Below, in pieces: positions 34,648 to 42,819 of a stretch of 64,000 nucleotides of DNA. Each line of letters opens with the position of its first letter. Within the stretch, counting starts at the first letter, position 1. Made by a program: the position numbers and the translations under genes. Source of the stretch: Bog-756 sp052326605 (GTDB taxonomy: Bacteria > Actinomycetota > Acidimicrobiia > Acidimicrobiales > RAAP-2); assembly GCA_052326605.1 (NCBI GenBank), contig JBKQMB010000036.1, positions 22,644 to 86,643 of the forward strand. Direction: 5' to 3'. The notes below the pieces were generated by a model. The model ran no database searches, had not been told where the DNA came from, and saw only the letters and a list, made by a program, of their open reading frames with translations.

Positions 34648-35853
34648 TCAACCAGGTACGTGCTCCTCGACGAGGACACACCGCGTGCCGCTGTAGATGG
34701 TGGGCATGCACTTGTTGCAGTGGATGCACAGGCCGTCATCGGCCACGCCCTTCTCCCATCGTGAAACCAGGTCCGGCTCGCGCAGGAGGGCCCGGGCCAT
34801 GGCCACGAAGGAGAAACCCTCGGCCACCGCACCCTCGACCGTGTCCAGACGATCGACGCCGCCGAGCAGGACCAGGGGCATGCTGAGGGCAGCCAGGAAC
34901 TGCCTGGCATAGGGCAGGAAGTAGGCCTCTTCGAAGGGGTACTCCCGCAGGAACCTCGAGCCCACCGCCCGCAGGCCGATCCGGAGGAGCGCGGGCTGGG
35001 TTGCCGCGAACTCACGCAGCGGCACCTCGCCCCGGAAGAGGTACATCGGGTTCGAGAGTGAACTGCCCCCGGTCAACTCGAGGGCGTCGATTGCACCGTC
35101 CTCCTCGAGCATGCGTGCGAACTCGAGGCTCTCCTCCAACCAGAAACCACCGGGGACACCGTCGGCCATGTTGAGCTTGGCGGTCACCGCCACGTCGTTG
35201 CCGACCGCTTCCCGCACCGCGAGGACCACCTGGAGCGGGAACCGGGCCCGGTTGACCAGGCTCCCTCCCCACTGATCGGTGCGGCGATTGAGCCTCGGGC
35301 TGAGGAAGGCGCTGAGGAGGTAGTTATGACCGATGTGGACCTCGACGCAGTCGAACCCCGCCGCCGCCGCATTGGCCGCCCCACGGCGGTAGTCATCGGT
35401 GATCCGGGCGATGTCGTCGACGGAGACGGCCCGGGTCACCGTCCCACCGGCGCTCATCCGACGCGACGGCCCAATCGAGGGCGAGCGATTCGATCGAGCG
35501 TTGGCCACCGGGCCAGCGTGGCCGATCTGGGCCGCCACGGCAGCTCCGTCGGCGTGCACGGCCTCCGTCAGTCGCCGCAGGCCGGGCACGGCCTCGTCGC
35601 CGAGCACCACGCAGTGCCGGTCGGTGCGTCCGTCGGGCGAGACGGCCAGGTAGGCGACGGTCGTCATGGCCGCACCTCCGGCCGCAACCCGCCGATGGAA
35701 CGCGATCAGATCGTCGGTCACCACTCCCCTGGGGGATCGACCCTCGAAGGTCGCCGCCTTGATGATCCGGTTCTTCAAGGTGATCGGCCCGAGGCGCGCC
35801 GACCCGAAGACCACCCGTCCCGACTCGCCGCCCGCGTCCGCCTTCGCCGTCAC
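34648..35853 (-). CDS. NADH:flavin oxidoreductase (Old Yellow Enzyme family)
   Basis: A 401-residue enzyme with the OYE TIM barrel: GPITLKNRIIKAATFEG, AQIGHAGPVAN, DCVEVHIGHNYLLSAFLSPR and NRRTDQWGGSLVNR. The usual HxxN/H catalytic pair lies in the GHNY region. The C-terminus has CIHCNKC and a Cys about ten residues on, like the iron-sulfur ligand region of 2,4-dienoyl-CoA reductase-type OYEs, but there is no second flavoprotein domain, so electrons may come from a partner. It probably reduces alpha,beta-unsaturated carbonyl compounds. Start GTG/ATG at 35853 is by family length. Confidence 0.88.
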   Translation of the reverse strand: MTAKADAGGESGRVVFGSARLGPITLKNRIIKAATFEGRSPRGVVTDDLIAFHRRVAAGGAAMTTVAYLAVSPDGRTDRHCVVLGDEAVPGLRRLTEAVHADGAAVAAQIGHAGPVANARSNRSPSIGPSRRMSAGGTVTRAVSVDDIARITDDYRRGAANAAAAGFDCVEVHIGHNYLLSAFLSPRLNRRTDQWGGSLVNRARFPLQVVLAVREAVGNDVAVTAKLNMADGVPGGFWLEESLEFARMLEEDGAIDALELTGGSSLSNPMYLFRGEVPLREFAATQPALLRIGLRAVGSRFLREYPFEEAYFLPYARQFLAALSMPLVLLGGVDRLDTVEGAVAEGFSFVAMARALLREPDLVSRWEKGVADDGLCIHCNKCMPTIYSGTRCVLVEEHVPG

Positions 35854-35957
35854 CCGGCACCTCCCGCAGTGGTCACCAGGCCATTCTGTCGCCGATGCGG
35901 CGGACGTGCGCCCCGGGTCGAACCTGGGCGCCGCACCTCACTACGGTCGCCCAGGGT

Positions 35958-36194
35958 ATGACGACCCCACCGGCGATGAGCACCGACGAGCTGCAGCAGT
36001 CCCTTGCCGGCGCCTTCCCGAGCGCGGTGGTGCCCTACCTCGTCGAGGGGATCACCGGCACGGGCATCAGGTTGCGGCTCCCGGTCGGGGAGGCCGACAG
36101 CCGTCCGGGCGGCACGGTGTCCGGCCCGTCCCTCATGGCCCTGGTCGACGTGGTGGCGAAAGCCCAGGTCACCTACTCGATCCCTCCTCGATGA
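35958..36194 (+). CDS. Truncated hotdog-fold protein (PaaI-like)
   Basis: A 78-residue frame. VPYLVEGITGTGIRLRLPV and RPGGTVSGPSLMALVDVVA match the first half of PaaI-like hotdog thioesterases (G-G-x-x-x-G-x-x-x-x-x-x-D). Normal members have about 130 residues; the strands after the central helix are missing and the chain ends in KAQVTYSIPPR. It is likely a nonfunctional fragment, or it needs a partner hotdog. ATG at 35958 has CAGGG upstream. It lies 105 bases before the amidohydrolase gene. Confidence 0.5.
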   Translation: MTTPPAMSTDELQQSLAGAFPSAVVPYLVEGITGTGIRLRLPVGEADSRPGGTVSGPSLMALVDVVAKAQVTYSIPPR

Positions 36195-36298
36195 GCACTC
36201 GTCGGCCGCACGTCCGGCCGACGCCCCCACTGAGCATCCATTGCGTACGCCATGGGTCCGTGCCACCATCGGGGACAGTCGTCAAGGGGGAACAGAAC

Positions 36299-38023
36299 AT
36301 GCATGACCTCGTGATCCGAGGCGGGAAGGTCGTCGACGGCACCGGAGCGCCGGCACGCACCGCCGATGTCGCCGTGGACGACGGGCGCATCAGCGGCGTC
36401 GGATCCCTCGCCGGTGAGGCCGCTGCCCGCACGGTGGATGCCGACGGCCTCCTGGTCACCCCGGGTTGGGTGGACATCCACACCCACTACGACGGCCAGG
36501 CCACCTGGGACGAGGTCCTGGCCCCGAGCAGCTGGCACGGGGTCACCACCGTCGTCACCGGCAACTGCGGCGTCGGCTTCGCCCCGGCCATGCCCGACCG
36601 GCACGAGTGGCTCATCGGGCTCATGGAGGGCGTGGAGGACATCCCTGGAACCGCCCTGTCCGAGGGCATCCGGTGGGAGTGGGAGACGTTCCCCGAGTAC
36701 CTCGACACCCTCGAACGACGGCGGTGGACGATCGACGTCGGCACCCAGATCGCCCACGGGGCGGTGCGCTCCTACGTGATGGGCGACCGGGGGGCCCGCA
36801 ACGAGGCGGCCACATCGGAGGACATCCGTGCCATGAAGCAGGTGGTGAAGGAGGCCATCGCCGCCGGGGCCCTCGGCTTCTCGACCTCGCGCACCCTGGC
36901 CCACCGGGCCATCGACGGCGAGCCGGTGCCCGGCACCTATGCCGCCGAGGACGAGCTCTTCGGAATCGGCAGCGCCCTCGGCGAGCTCGGCACGGGGATC
37001 TTCGAGCTGGCCCCGGCCGGCACCGCCGGGGAGGACGTCATCGCACCGAAGAAAGAGGTGGACTGGATGCGGCGGCTGTCCGCTGCCATCCACCGTCCGG
37101 TCACCTTCGCCCTCGTCCAGGTGGACGCCGCCCCGCAGCTGTGGCGCGAGCTGATGGACGAATCACTGCGCGCCGTGTCCGAGGGCGCCGACCTCTGGCC
37201 CCAGGTGGCCGGCCGGGGCTTCGGGCTCCTGTCCGGGCACTTCACCACCTACTGCCTGCTCGACCAGATCCCCGAGTACCAGATCCTGAAGGCGAAGGGA
37301 CTCGAGCCCGACGAGCTGATCGCCGCGCTGCGGACCCCTGAGGTCCGGCGCGCCATCGAGTCGTGGGTGCCCGACCCGGCAACGGCCGAGCGCATGGAGC
37401 AGGCCTACCGCACCACGTTCATCCTGGGCAGCCCGCCCGAGTACGAACCGGGGCCCGAGCGGTCGCTGGTGGGCATTGCCGCGGCCACCGGGCGCACCCC
37501 CCTCTCGGTGGCGTACGACGCCATGCTCGAGGACGACGGGCGGGGCCTCCTCTACGTCCCCATCCTCAACTACTCCGAGGGCAACCTCGATCCGGCACGG
37601 GAGATGCTCCTGCACCCCCGTGCCGCGTCCGGCCTGGGCGACGGCGGGGCACACTGCGGGGTCATCTGCGACGCGTCGCAGCCCACCTTCATGCTCACGC
37701 ACTGGACCCGCGACCGGGTGCGCGGCGAGCGGCTCCCCCTCGAGTGGATGGTGAAGAAGCAGACCCACGACACGGCCCGCCTCTACGGGCTCGGCGACCG
37801 GGGTACGCTCGACGTCGGTGCCGTCGCCGACATCAACCTGATCGACTACGAGCGCCTGCAGTTGGGCAACCCCCGGATGGTGGCCGACCTGCCGGCGGGT
37901 GGCAAGCGCCTGCTCCAGGACGCCACCGGGTACGTCGAGACCATCAAGACCGGTGTGACCACCTTTGCCGACGGTCACGACACCGGCGCCCGCCCGGGGA
38001 TCCTGCTTCGGGGCGCCCGCTGA
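36299..38023 (+). CDS. N-acyl-D-amino-acid deacylase-like amidohydrolase
   Basis: A 574-residue metal-dependent hydrolase of the D-aminoacylase group. VIRGGKVVDGTGAP starts the small beta domain. H61-T-H63 in DIHTHYDGQATWD binds metal, C90 in VTGNCGVGFAP is the typical Cys ligand, and GDGGAHCGVICD near residue 450 holds the catalytic Asp/His region. It probably removes the acyl group from N-acyl-D-amino acids or related amides, in the cytoplasm. CAAGGGGG before the ATG is a strong ribosome binding site. The open frame upstream to 35666 is not coding. Confidence 0.9.
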   Translation: MHDLVIRGGKVVDGTGAPARTADVAVDDGRISGVGSLAGEAAARTVDADGLLVTPGWVDIHTHYDGQATWDEVLAPSSWHGVTTVVTGNCGVGFAPAMPDRHEWLIGLMEGVEDIPGTALSEGIRWEWETFPEYLDTLERRRWTIDVGTQIAHGAVRSYVMGDRGARNEAATSEDIRAMKQVVKEAIAAGALGFSTSRTLAHRAIDGEPVPGTYAAEDELFGIGSALGELGTGIFELAPAGTAGEDVIAPKKEVDWMRRLSAAIHRPVTFALVQVDAAPQLWRELMDESLRAVSEGADLWPQVAGRGFGLLSGHFTTYCLLDQIPEYQILKAKGLEPDELIAALRTPEVRRAIESWVPDPATAERMEQAYRTTFILGSPPEYEPGPERSLVGIAAATGRTPLSVAYDAMLEDDGRGLLYVPILNYSEGNLDPAREMLLHPRAASGLGDGGAHCGVICDASQPTFMLTHWTRDRVRGERLPLEWMVKKQTHDTARLYGLGDRGTLDVGAVADINLIDYERLQLGNPRMVADLPAGGKRLLQDATGYVETIKTGVTTFADGHDTGARPGILLRGAR

Positions 38024-38061
38024 CCGACGGCGGGTGAACCGGCCCCTGCCTGTCCGCCCGC

Positions 38062-38436
38062 TCAGGCCCCGCTTGCTGCATCCGCCTCGGACGGCGCTCC
38101 CGAGGCGAGGCCGCCGGGCTGCTCGGCGGCCTCGGCCGCCCATTCGGCCTGCATCTGCTGATAGACCCGGTGCTCCACGATGAAGGCCAGGAAGGGCACG
38201 AAGCCCGCTGCCACCACCAAGAGGATCCGGCCCAGGCGCCAATGGGCTCGCCGGGCCAGGTCGGCCGCCGTCACCAGGTACACCAGGTACAGGTACCCGT
38301 GCGTAGGGGCAACCACCTCTTCGGCCACCTTCACGTCGACCCCGAGCAGCTGGAAGATCACCACGACCGTCAAGAGGAGCAGCGCGGTCCCCACGACGAA
38401 GGCCATCACCCGATAGCGGATCAGCGCTCCGTGCAT
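38062..38436 (-). CDS. DUF3817 membrane protein
   Basis: A 124-residue integral membrane protein. About three hydrophobic segments are visible (VMAFVVGTALLLLTVVVIFQ, GYLYLVYLVTAADLA, RILLVVAAGFVPFLAFIVEH). The THGYLYLVYL motif and the VEHRV end are typical of DUF3817. A short acidic C-terminal tail follows. ATG at 38436 has CGGAGAGG upstream. It is downstream of another small membrane protein gene, an arrangement seen in several actinobacteria. Confidence 0.85.
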   Translation of the reverse strand: MHGALIRYRVMAFVVGTALLLLTVVVIFQLLGVDVKVAEEVVAPTHGYLYLVYLVTAADLARRAHWRLGRILLVVAAGFVPFLAFIVEHRVYQQMQAEWAAEAAEQPGGLASGAPSEADAASGA

Positions 38437-38506
38437 GTGGTCCTCTCCGTGGCGGTGCGGCACCGGCGCGCCCGCCGGGCCGGGCCGGTGTGTCCGGGGC
38501 GGCAGC

Positions 38507-38968
38507 TCACGGGCGTGCCGGGTCGGAATCGGCCGCGTTCAGCTCCTCCAGGTAACGGTTGTACTCGGCCAGCTCCGCGGCCTCCTCGGGGGTCTGGGAA
38601 GCGAAGCGCTCGCCCCGGCCCCCGGCCTCCTCGTCGATGGGCAAGGCCGCGGCGATGGCCATGTTCTTGCGGCGACCCCCGGTGAGCGCCCAACCGGGTT
38701 GCTTGTGATCTGCGGGGGGTGGCCCTTCGGTGGCGACGGTCCGGGCACCCTGTCGCGGGAGCACGGTGCGCTGGTCGTGGATCAGCTGCCACCACATGTA
38801 GATCGCATAGATGCCGAAGAACGGCCACAGGACGGTGTAAGCCCAGCTCAGTGTGTTGCCGCCCAGGGCACGGTCCAGTTGCCACCGGGTGAGCCAGGCG
38901 AAGGCGGGCAACAGGACGAGCAGCGTCACATGCAACCCGATGCAGCGGGGTGTGAAGTATCGATGCAC
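38507..38968 (-). CDS. Two-helix membrane protein with acidic cytoplasmic tail
   Basis: A 153-residue protein. It begins HRYFTPRCIGLHVTLLVLL, with membrane segments at about 8-28 and 45-63 (LSWAYTVLWPFFGIYAIYMW), and has a cytoplasmic tail with RRKNMAIAAALPIDEEAG and EEAAELAEYNRYLEELN. The HRxFTPRW-type start and NTLSWAY motif occur in actinobacterial proteins of unknown function, often next to DUF3817. GTG at 38968 matches that start but the GGGAGG site touches it; the frame is open to 39097, so the start is uncertain. Confidence 0.75.
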   Translation of the reverse strand: MHRYFTPRCIGLHVTLLVLLPAFAWLTRWQLDRALGGNTLSWAYTVLWPFFGIYAIYMWWQLIHDQRTVLPRQGARTVATEGPPPADHKQPGWALTGGRRKNMAIAAALPIDEEAGGRGERFASQTPEEAAELAEYNRYLEELNAADSDPARP

Positions 38969-39180
38969 CCTCCCATCGTACCGCCGCGGACCTCGATCTC
39001 CCATTCGGGAGTGCCCGCGAGCTGGGCCGATACCGGCGGCGGGCCGGGGGCGTCGGGCGGGCCGTCGGCGGCGGGGTTTGCCACCATGGCCGCGCACGGT
39101 CCCCGTCGTCCACCCCCGGGGTGCCTAGTATTTTCCCCAAGCAGCGGACCGGCGACCCGGGCTGGGGCGATCTGCCCGCA

Positions 39181-39222
39181 ACTGCCGATCGAGAACTGCC
39201 GATCGAGAACTGCCGATCGAAA
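39181..39222 (+). repeat. Tandem repeat, three 14-bp units
   Basis: ACTGCCGATCGAGA occurs twice and then once as ACTGCCGATCGAAA, with no spacing. The array ends nine bases before the GTG of the half-aquaporin gene and the last unit contains part of its AAAGG ribosome binding site. Unit number could vary by slippage and alter expression. Confidence 0.85.
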
Positions 39223-39231
39223 GGTAACGCC

Positions 39232-39636
39232 GTGGACAGTCGCCTCAGAATCGGTATCGCGGAGGCCATCGGGACGATGATCCTCGTCGTCGGAGGCGCG
39301 GGCACCGCCATTCTGGCCACCGGAACCTTCTTCCCCAAGGGGTCGTTCGGGATCATCGGCGTGGCGCTCGCCTTCGGCGTCTCGCTGCTGGTCGCCGCGT
39401 ACTCAATCGGCTCCATCTCGGGCTGCCACGTCAACCCGGCGGTGACCCTCGGCCTGTTGGTCATCGGCAAGACCAAGACGAAGGAGCTGCCCTTCTACAT
39501 CGTCTTCCCGGTCGTCGGCGGCATCTTGGGCGGCGCCCTGTGGCGCGCCATCCGGCCGCCATCGGACGAACTGACCGAGGAAGCCTCCGAGGCGGTGGCG
39601 CCTGCCCCGTACGGCCGGCGCCCGCAGCCCGAATAG
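39232..39636 (+). CDS. Half-length aquaporin-like (MIP family) protein
   Basis: A 134-residue protein, about half the usual 230-280. AEAIGTMILVVGGAGTAILA is the first MIP helix, then a second helix and one NPA box in SGCHVNPAVTLG. The next segment (FYIVFPVVGGILGGALWRAI) looks most like the last helix of a MIP (compare WLFIVAPLVGG in the aquaporin at 58306-59064). Helices 3-5 and the second NPA box are missing. Either an internal deletion made a dead gene, or it works as an oligomer. Start GTG at 39232 with AAAGG upstream. The frame is intact with normal composition. Confidence 0.75.
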   Translation: MDSRLRIGIAEAIGTMILVVGGAGTAILATGTFFPKGSFGIIGVALAFGVSLLVAAYSIGSISGCHVNPAVTLGLLVIGKTKTKELPFYIVFPVVGGILGGALWRAIRPPSDELTEEASEAVAPAPYGRRPQPE

Positions 39637-39721
39637 CCCGACCGGCCCGGGCGCAGCCCCCTCCCCGGGCCACACTGCACGGCAACCGCAGGACCGAACT
39701 CGACAAGGAGAAGGCGCACCG

Positions 39722-40363
39722 ATGCCAACAGAGCGGTCACACCCTGCCCCTACCGTTTCGACCGTGAACTACGCGACGGAGCATCCCACGCTGTTCGACC
39801 CCCACATCGAGGTGAGGGTCAGCAGGCGGCGCAAGAAGACCGCCGGCGCCCACTGGGAGGGCGACCGCATCGTGGTGGTGGTTCCCGCCCACCTGCGCGG
39901 CGCCGATCGCGACCGGATGGTCGAGAGCCTGGCCGGCCGGCTGGCGCGGCACCGGCCGCACCTGCACGCCTCGGACGCGCACCTCGCGGAGAGGGCCGGC
40001 GCGCTCGGCCGGCGCTACCTCGACGGGGTGGAGCCATCGTCGATCCGATGGTCCACCACACAGAACAAGCGGTGGGGGTCGTGCACCATCGGGACCCGAG
40101 AGGTCCGGGTCTCGGAGCGGCTGCGGGTCGCTCCGGCCTGGGTGCTCGACGCGGTGATCGTCCACGAGCTGGCCCACCTCATCGAGCCGAACCATTCGCC
40201 GCGCTTCCGCGAGTTGGAGAGCCGCTACCCCCGGCACCGGGAGGCGGACGTCTTCCTGGAGGGCTACACCCTCGGGTTGCACATGTCGGCGGGCACGCCC
40301 GGAGCGGCATCACCCGGTGAGGGATTCGACGACGACGTCATCGACGGTGCGGCGGGCTCCTGA
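39722..40363 (+). CDS. YgjP-type metallopeptidase (DUF45)
   Basis: A 213-residue zinc-peptidase-like protein. WGSCTIGTREVRVSERLRVA and VIVHELAHLIEPNHSPRF are the family signatures, with HELAH plus a third His as zinc ligands. A basic N-terminal part (EVRVSRRRKKTAGAHWEGD) matches the usual strand that precedes the DUF45 core. Such genes often lie near DNA repair or restriction genes, but not here. ATG at 39722 has AAGGAGAAGGCGCACCG upstream, though the frame could begin later at GTG. Confidence 0.88.
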   Translation: MPTERSHPAPTVSTVNYATEHPTLFDPHIEVRVSRRRKKTAGAHWEGDRIVVVVPAHLRGADRDRMVESLAGRLARHRPHLHASDAHLAERAGALGRRYLDGVEPSSIRWSTTQNKRWGSCTIGTREVRVSERLRVAPAWVLDAVIVHELAHLIEPNHSPRFRELESRYPRHREADVFLEGYTLGLHMSAGTPGAASPGEGFDDDVIDGAAGS

Positions 40364-40396
40364 GCGGCCGCTCCGCCCTAAATCTAGAAAGTTGAC

Positions 40397-40425
40397 TTGA
40401 TTAGTCGTCTTTCACTCACTACAGT
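40397..40425 (+). promoter_or_regulatory. Putative promoter of the cysteine dioxygenase operon
   Basis: TTGATT (40397-40402) and TACAGT (40420-40425) are 17 bases apart. GACT-TGATT-AGTC (40394-40406) is a short inverted repeat over the -35. The ATG at 40432 lies where transcription should begin, so the mRNA may be leaderless; alternatively translation starts at a GTG at 40543, which has GGGAG upstream. Confidence 0.4.
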
Positions 40426-40431
40426 GACCGT

Positions 40432-41061
40432 ATGGCATTCGCCTACCTCGATCCGGCAGCGGTTCTCACTGATGACCGGTCCCCCCGTCGTCCCCGGAGA
40501 CCGCATGCCGGATCGAGGGTCCCTCGCCCCCGGGAGCCAACCGTGCTCCACGACCAGTCCCCCCGGGCCGGGCGGCAGGTCGATCTCCTGGCCATCGCCG
40601 AGGGCTTCGCCGTCTCGGCCGGCGGCATCACCGGTCTGCGCGGCCTCGATGAGCGCGCCTGGATCCTGTTGGCCGCCACCGATCTCTTCGAGGCCTGGGC
40701 CATCGGTTGGCCGCCCGGAGGGCGCATCGACCTGCACGACCACGGACCGTCCCACGGCGCGCTGGTGGTGGTCGAGGGAGTGCTGACAGAGGTCGCGGTG
40801 GAGGCCGACCGCCGTGGCGCTGCCACCAGGACCACCCGTTACCTACGACCGGGGGACCACCGCCAGTTCGGGTCCCACTACGTTCACGACGTCAACAACG
40901 ACGGTATGGTGGATGCCGTCAGTGTGCACGTGTACGGGCCGCGCCTGACCACCATGACCTACTACGAGCTGGACCGGGGCGGCCGGCCGGAAGCCGTGCG
41001 CACCGAGGAGATCGAGCCGGTCGGGCCCTTCGACACCACCGGCGTCCACGACCCCGCGTGA
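40432..41061 (+). CDS. Cysteine dioxygenase-like cupin
   Basis: A cupin of up to 209 residues that probably oxidises a thiol (cysteine to cysteine sulfinate, or a similar thiol). The iron ligands are visible: H102 and H104 in DLHDHGPSHG, and H152 in SHYVHDVNN. VHVYGPRLTTMTYYEL is the conserved C-terminal strand with the Tyr region. The first 37 residues are Arg/Pro-rich and unlike the family, so a GTG start at 40543 (172 residues, GGGAG upstream) is at least as likely. The stop overlaps the start of the rhodanese gene, which fits sulfur release from the sulfinate product. Confidence 0.85.
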   Translation: MAFAYLDPAAVLTDDRSPRRPRRPHAGSRVPRPREPTVLHDQSPRAGRQVDLLAIAEGFAVSAGGITGLRGLDERAWILLAATDLFEAWAIGWPPGGRIDLHDHGPSHGALVVVEGVLTEVAVEADRRGAATRTTRYLRPGDHRQFGSHYVHDVNNDGMVDAVSVHVYGPRLTTMTYYELDRGGRPEAVRTEEIEPVGPFDTTGVHDPA

Positions 41062-41465
41062 GTCCCTCCGCCGACGACCTGGTGGCCAGCGCCCGCCGCC
41101 GGATCGGCCGGACCGCGCCAGAGGACCTGGCCGACGTGACCGCTGCGGGCGGGCTGATCATCGACATCCGGCCCGCCGCCCAGCGCGAGGAGGAAGGCCC
41201 CCTCCCCGATGCCCTGGTCGTCGAGCGCAACGTGCTCGAGTGGCGCCTCGACCCCAACGGCGCCCACCGACTGCCCGACGTCACGGGAGTCGACCAACCG
41301 GTGGTGGTGGCGTGCTCGCAGGGGTACGCGTCGTCACTCGCGGCCGAGTCGCTGCTCGCCCTCGGGTTCCGGAACGTCACCGACCTGATCGGTGGGTACC
41401 AGGCATGGTCGGCGTGGGCGAACGCCGGCCAGCCGACGTCGGAGGCGGCTGTTCCCCAGTCGTAG
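41058..41465 (+). CDS. Rhodanese-like sulfurtransferase
   Basis: A 135-residue single rhodanese domain. LIIDIRPAAQREEEG is the substrate-side motif and C86 in VACSQGYASS is the active-site cysteine. GFRNVTDLIGGYQAWSAWAN is the conserved C-terminal motif. Start GTG overlaps the dioxygenase stop (GTGA), so both are made together. This pair is widespread in actinobacteria and handles sulfane or sulfite-level sulfur after cysteine oxidation. Confidence 0.92.
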   Translation: MSPSADDLVASARRRIGRTAPEDLADVTAAGGLIIDIRPAAQREEEGPLPDALVVERNVLEWRLDPNGAHRLPDVTGVDQPVVVACSQGYASSLAAESLLALGFRNVTDLIGGYQAWSAWANAGQPTSEAAVPQS

Positions 41466-41482
41466 GTGGGGCGATCACCGCG

Positions 41483-42460
41483 TCAGGAACGTCGCCTTGC
41501 CTCAGCCAACGCCGCTTCGATGCCCAGCAGCTGCTTGGTCTGCCACGCCTGATACGTGGAGCTCGCTGGTGCGAGGGTCTCGGTGATCGTGGCATACGGG
41601 ATGTGCTCCGCCCTGACCTCGGCCAACTGGGCCTGCACATCGGGCGTGACGTTCTGGCTGTTGTAGACGTAGACCTTGATGAGGTGGTTCTTGATCTGAT
41701 TGTCGATGATCTCCTTGTCGCCTGCTGAGACGTCGGTTCCCTCGCTGATGGCCTTCAGGAACGCGTGGGGGGTGACGAGGTCGAGGCCCAGAGCCGGGGC
41801 CAGCATGGCGAAGATCGACTCGGATGCTCCTACGGGGGTGCCGGAGTACCGAGCCTTGATGGCGGCGATGGTGGCGTTGTATTGCTTCAGGGCCACAGTG
41901 TCGAAGTAGGTCTCCTGCTCGTTGAAGTACGTGCTGTCGGCTGGATCGAGTGCCTGATAATCGGAGACGATCCGACGGATGACCTCTTGGACATCGGCCG
42001 GGTTGTACCACAGGTGCGGATTTCCGCCGTCGGCCACGCCGACGACGGTGCCGACATCCAGCACCGTCGGATGGGTCTGATCGGCACCCAGTAGCTGGCT
42101 CACCCAAGGGTCGTATCCGATTCCGTTCTCCATCACGAACTGGGCCCCGGCGATCTCCCTGGCATCGGCGGCGGTCGGCTCGTAGCTGTGAGGGTCGGTG
42201 TTCGGGTTGGTGATGATGCTCACCACCCGGACATGTATCCCGCCCAACTGGCTGGCGATGCTGCCCCAGAAGTTCTCTGCCGCCACCACTCGGATGACCT
42301 TGCCCTCGCTCTTGGTGCCGGCGCCGGACGGCTGACTGCCGGACGTGGAGGTGGCACAGGCAGTCGACAGCACAGCGACTGCGGTGAGGATCAGGCCGAC
42401 AAACCGACCGGAGTGGTTGGGGGAACGGTGGGCGGCGGATGCGTTGATGGCAACGTTCAT
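41483..42460 (-). CDS. Zinc/metal ABC transporter substrate-binding lipoprotein (ZnuA-like)
   Basis: A 325-residue lipoprotein. The signal peptide ends in a lipobox (LSTAC). IRVVAAENFWGSIASQL starts the mature domain, PNTDPHSYEPTAADA carries the first metal His, and GGNPHLWYNPADVQEV the second. It binds Zn2+ or Mn2+ outside the membrane for import. No permease or ATPase gene is adjacent, so its partners lie elsewhere. ATG at 42460 has GAGGAG upstream. A Zur-like palindrome lies about 76 bases upstream. Confidence 0.88.
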   Translation of the reverse strand: MNVAINASAAHRSPNHSGRFVGLILTAVAVLSTACATSTSGSQPSGAGTKSEGKVIRVVAAENFWGSIASQLGGIHVRVVSIITNPNTDPHSYEPTAADAREIAGAQFVMENGIGYDPWVSQLLGADQTHPTVLDVGTVVGVADGGNPHLWYNPADVQEVIRRIVSDYQALDPADSTYFNEQETYFDTVALKQYNATIAAIKARYSGTPVGASESIFAMLAPALGLDLVTPHAFLKAISEGTDVSAGDKEIIDNQIKNHLIKVYVYNSQNVTPDVQAQLAEVRAEHIPYATITETLAPASSTYQAWQTKQLLGIEAALAEARRRS

Positions 42461-42535
42461 CGGTGATCGGCTCCTCGGTTGGTGCGGTCCACTTCCCATG
42501 CGACGGGTGGACAGCCGTCTGATGGCGCACTATAA

Positions 42536-42552
42536 ATGAGAATCGTTCTCAT
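42536..42552. promoter_or_regulatory. Zur-like palindrome
   Basis: ATGAGAA-TCG-TTCTCAT is a perfect 7-bp inverted repeat in a TA-rich stretch. Fur-family Zur boxes in actinobacteria have the same length and a similar TGA-AAAT ... ATTTTCA core. Its position 76 bases upstream of the zinc lipoprotein start fits repression by zinc-loaded Zur. It could also serve the divergent DMT gene. Confidence 0.65.
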
Positions 42553-42740
42553 CACAAGCGGAGGTCGGATTTGTTCCGGCCGGAGGAGTTGCGAGGCGTG
42601 AGCAATCATGTGCTGGGAATCACTCCCAGCACCATGGCATGGCGGCAGCTTCGGCCCGACACGTTCCAATGTCATCGACGTGCCGGCATGGACGGGGGTC
42701 GAAGCTCTCGCGATGGGGCGGGTCCTTCTCCCCACGATCA

Positions 42741-42772
42741 CCGGGGCGCTCCCGGGGCGCCGAGCGCCCCGG
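42741..42772 (+). other. Hairpin with duplicated arm
   Basis: CCGGGGCGC occurs at 42741-42749 and 42752-42760, and its complement GCGCCCCGG at 42764-42772. The second copy forms a 9-bp stem with a 3-base loop; the first can pair with the same arm through a longer loop. It lies 47 bases before the DMT start and could be a terminator or alternative RNA structure. Confidence 0.4.
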
Positions 42773-42819
42773 CTCCCGGCGGTCGGCAGAGGTGCCCGGT
42801 AGCGAGTACAACGGGGGTC

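Larger units (their letters stand above)
42461..42819. other. Divergent intergenic region with Zur-like box and hairpin
   Basis: 359 bases between the zinc lipoprotein gene (minus) and the DMT transporter gene (plus). It holds the palindrome at 42536-42552 and an alternative hairpin at 42741-42772. No other gene is supported. Confidence 0.45.

Noticed and set aside
35666..36298. Longer start for the amidohydrolase at 35666
   Set aside because: The upstream part overlaps other genes in different frames, whereas the ATG at 36299 has a strong ribosome site and matches the family start.
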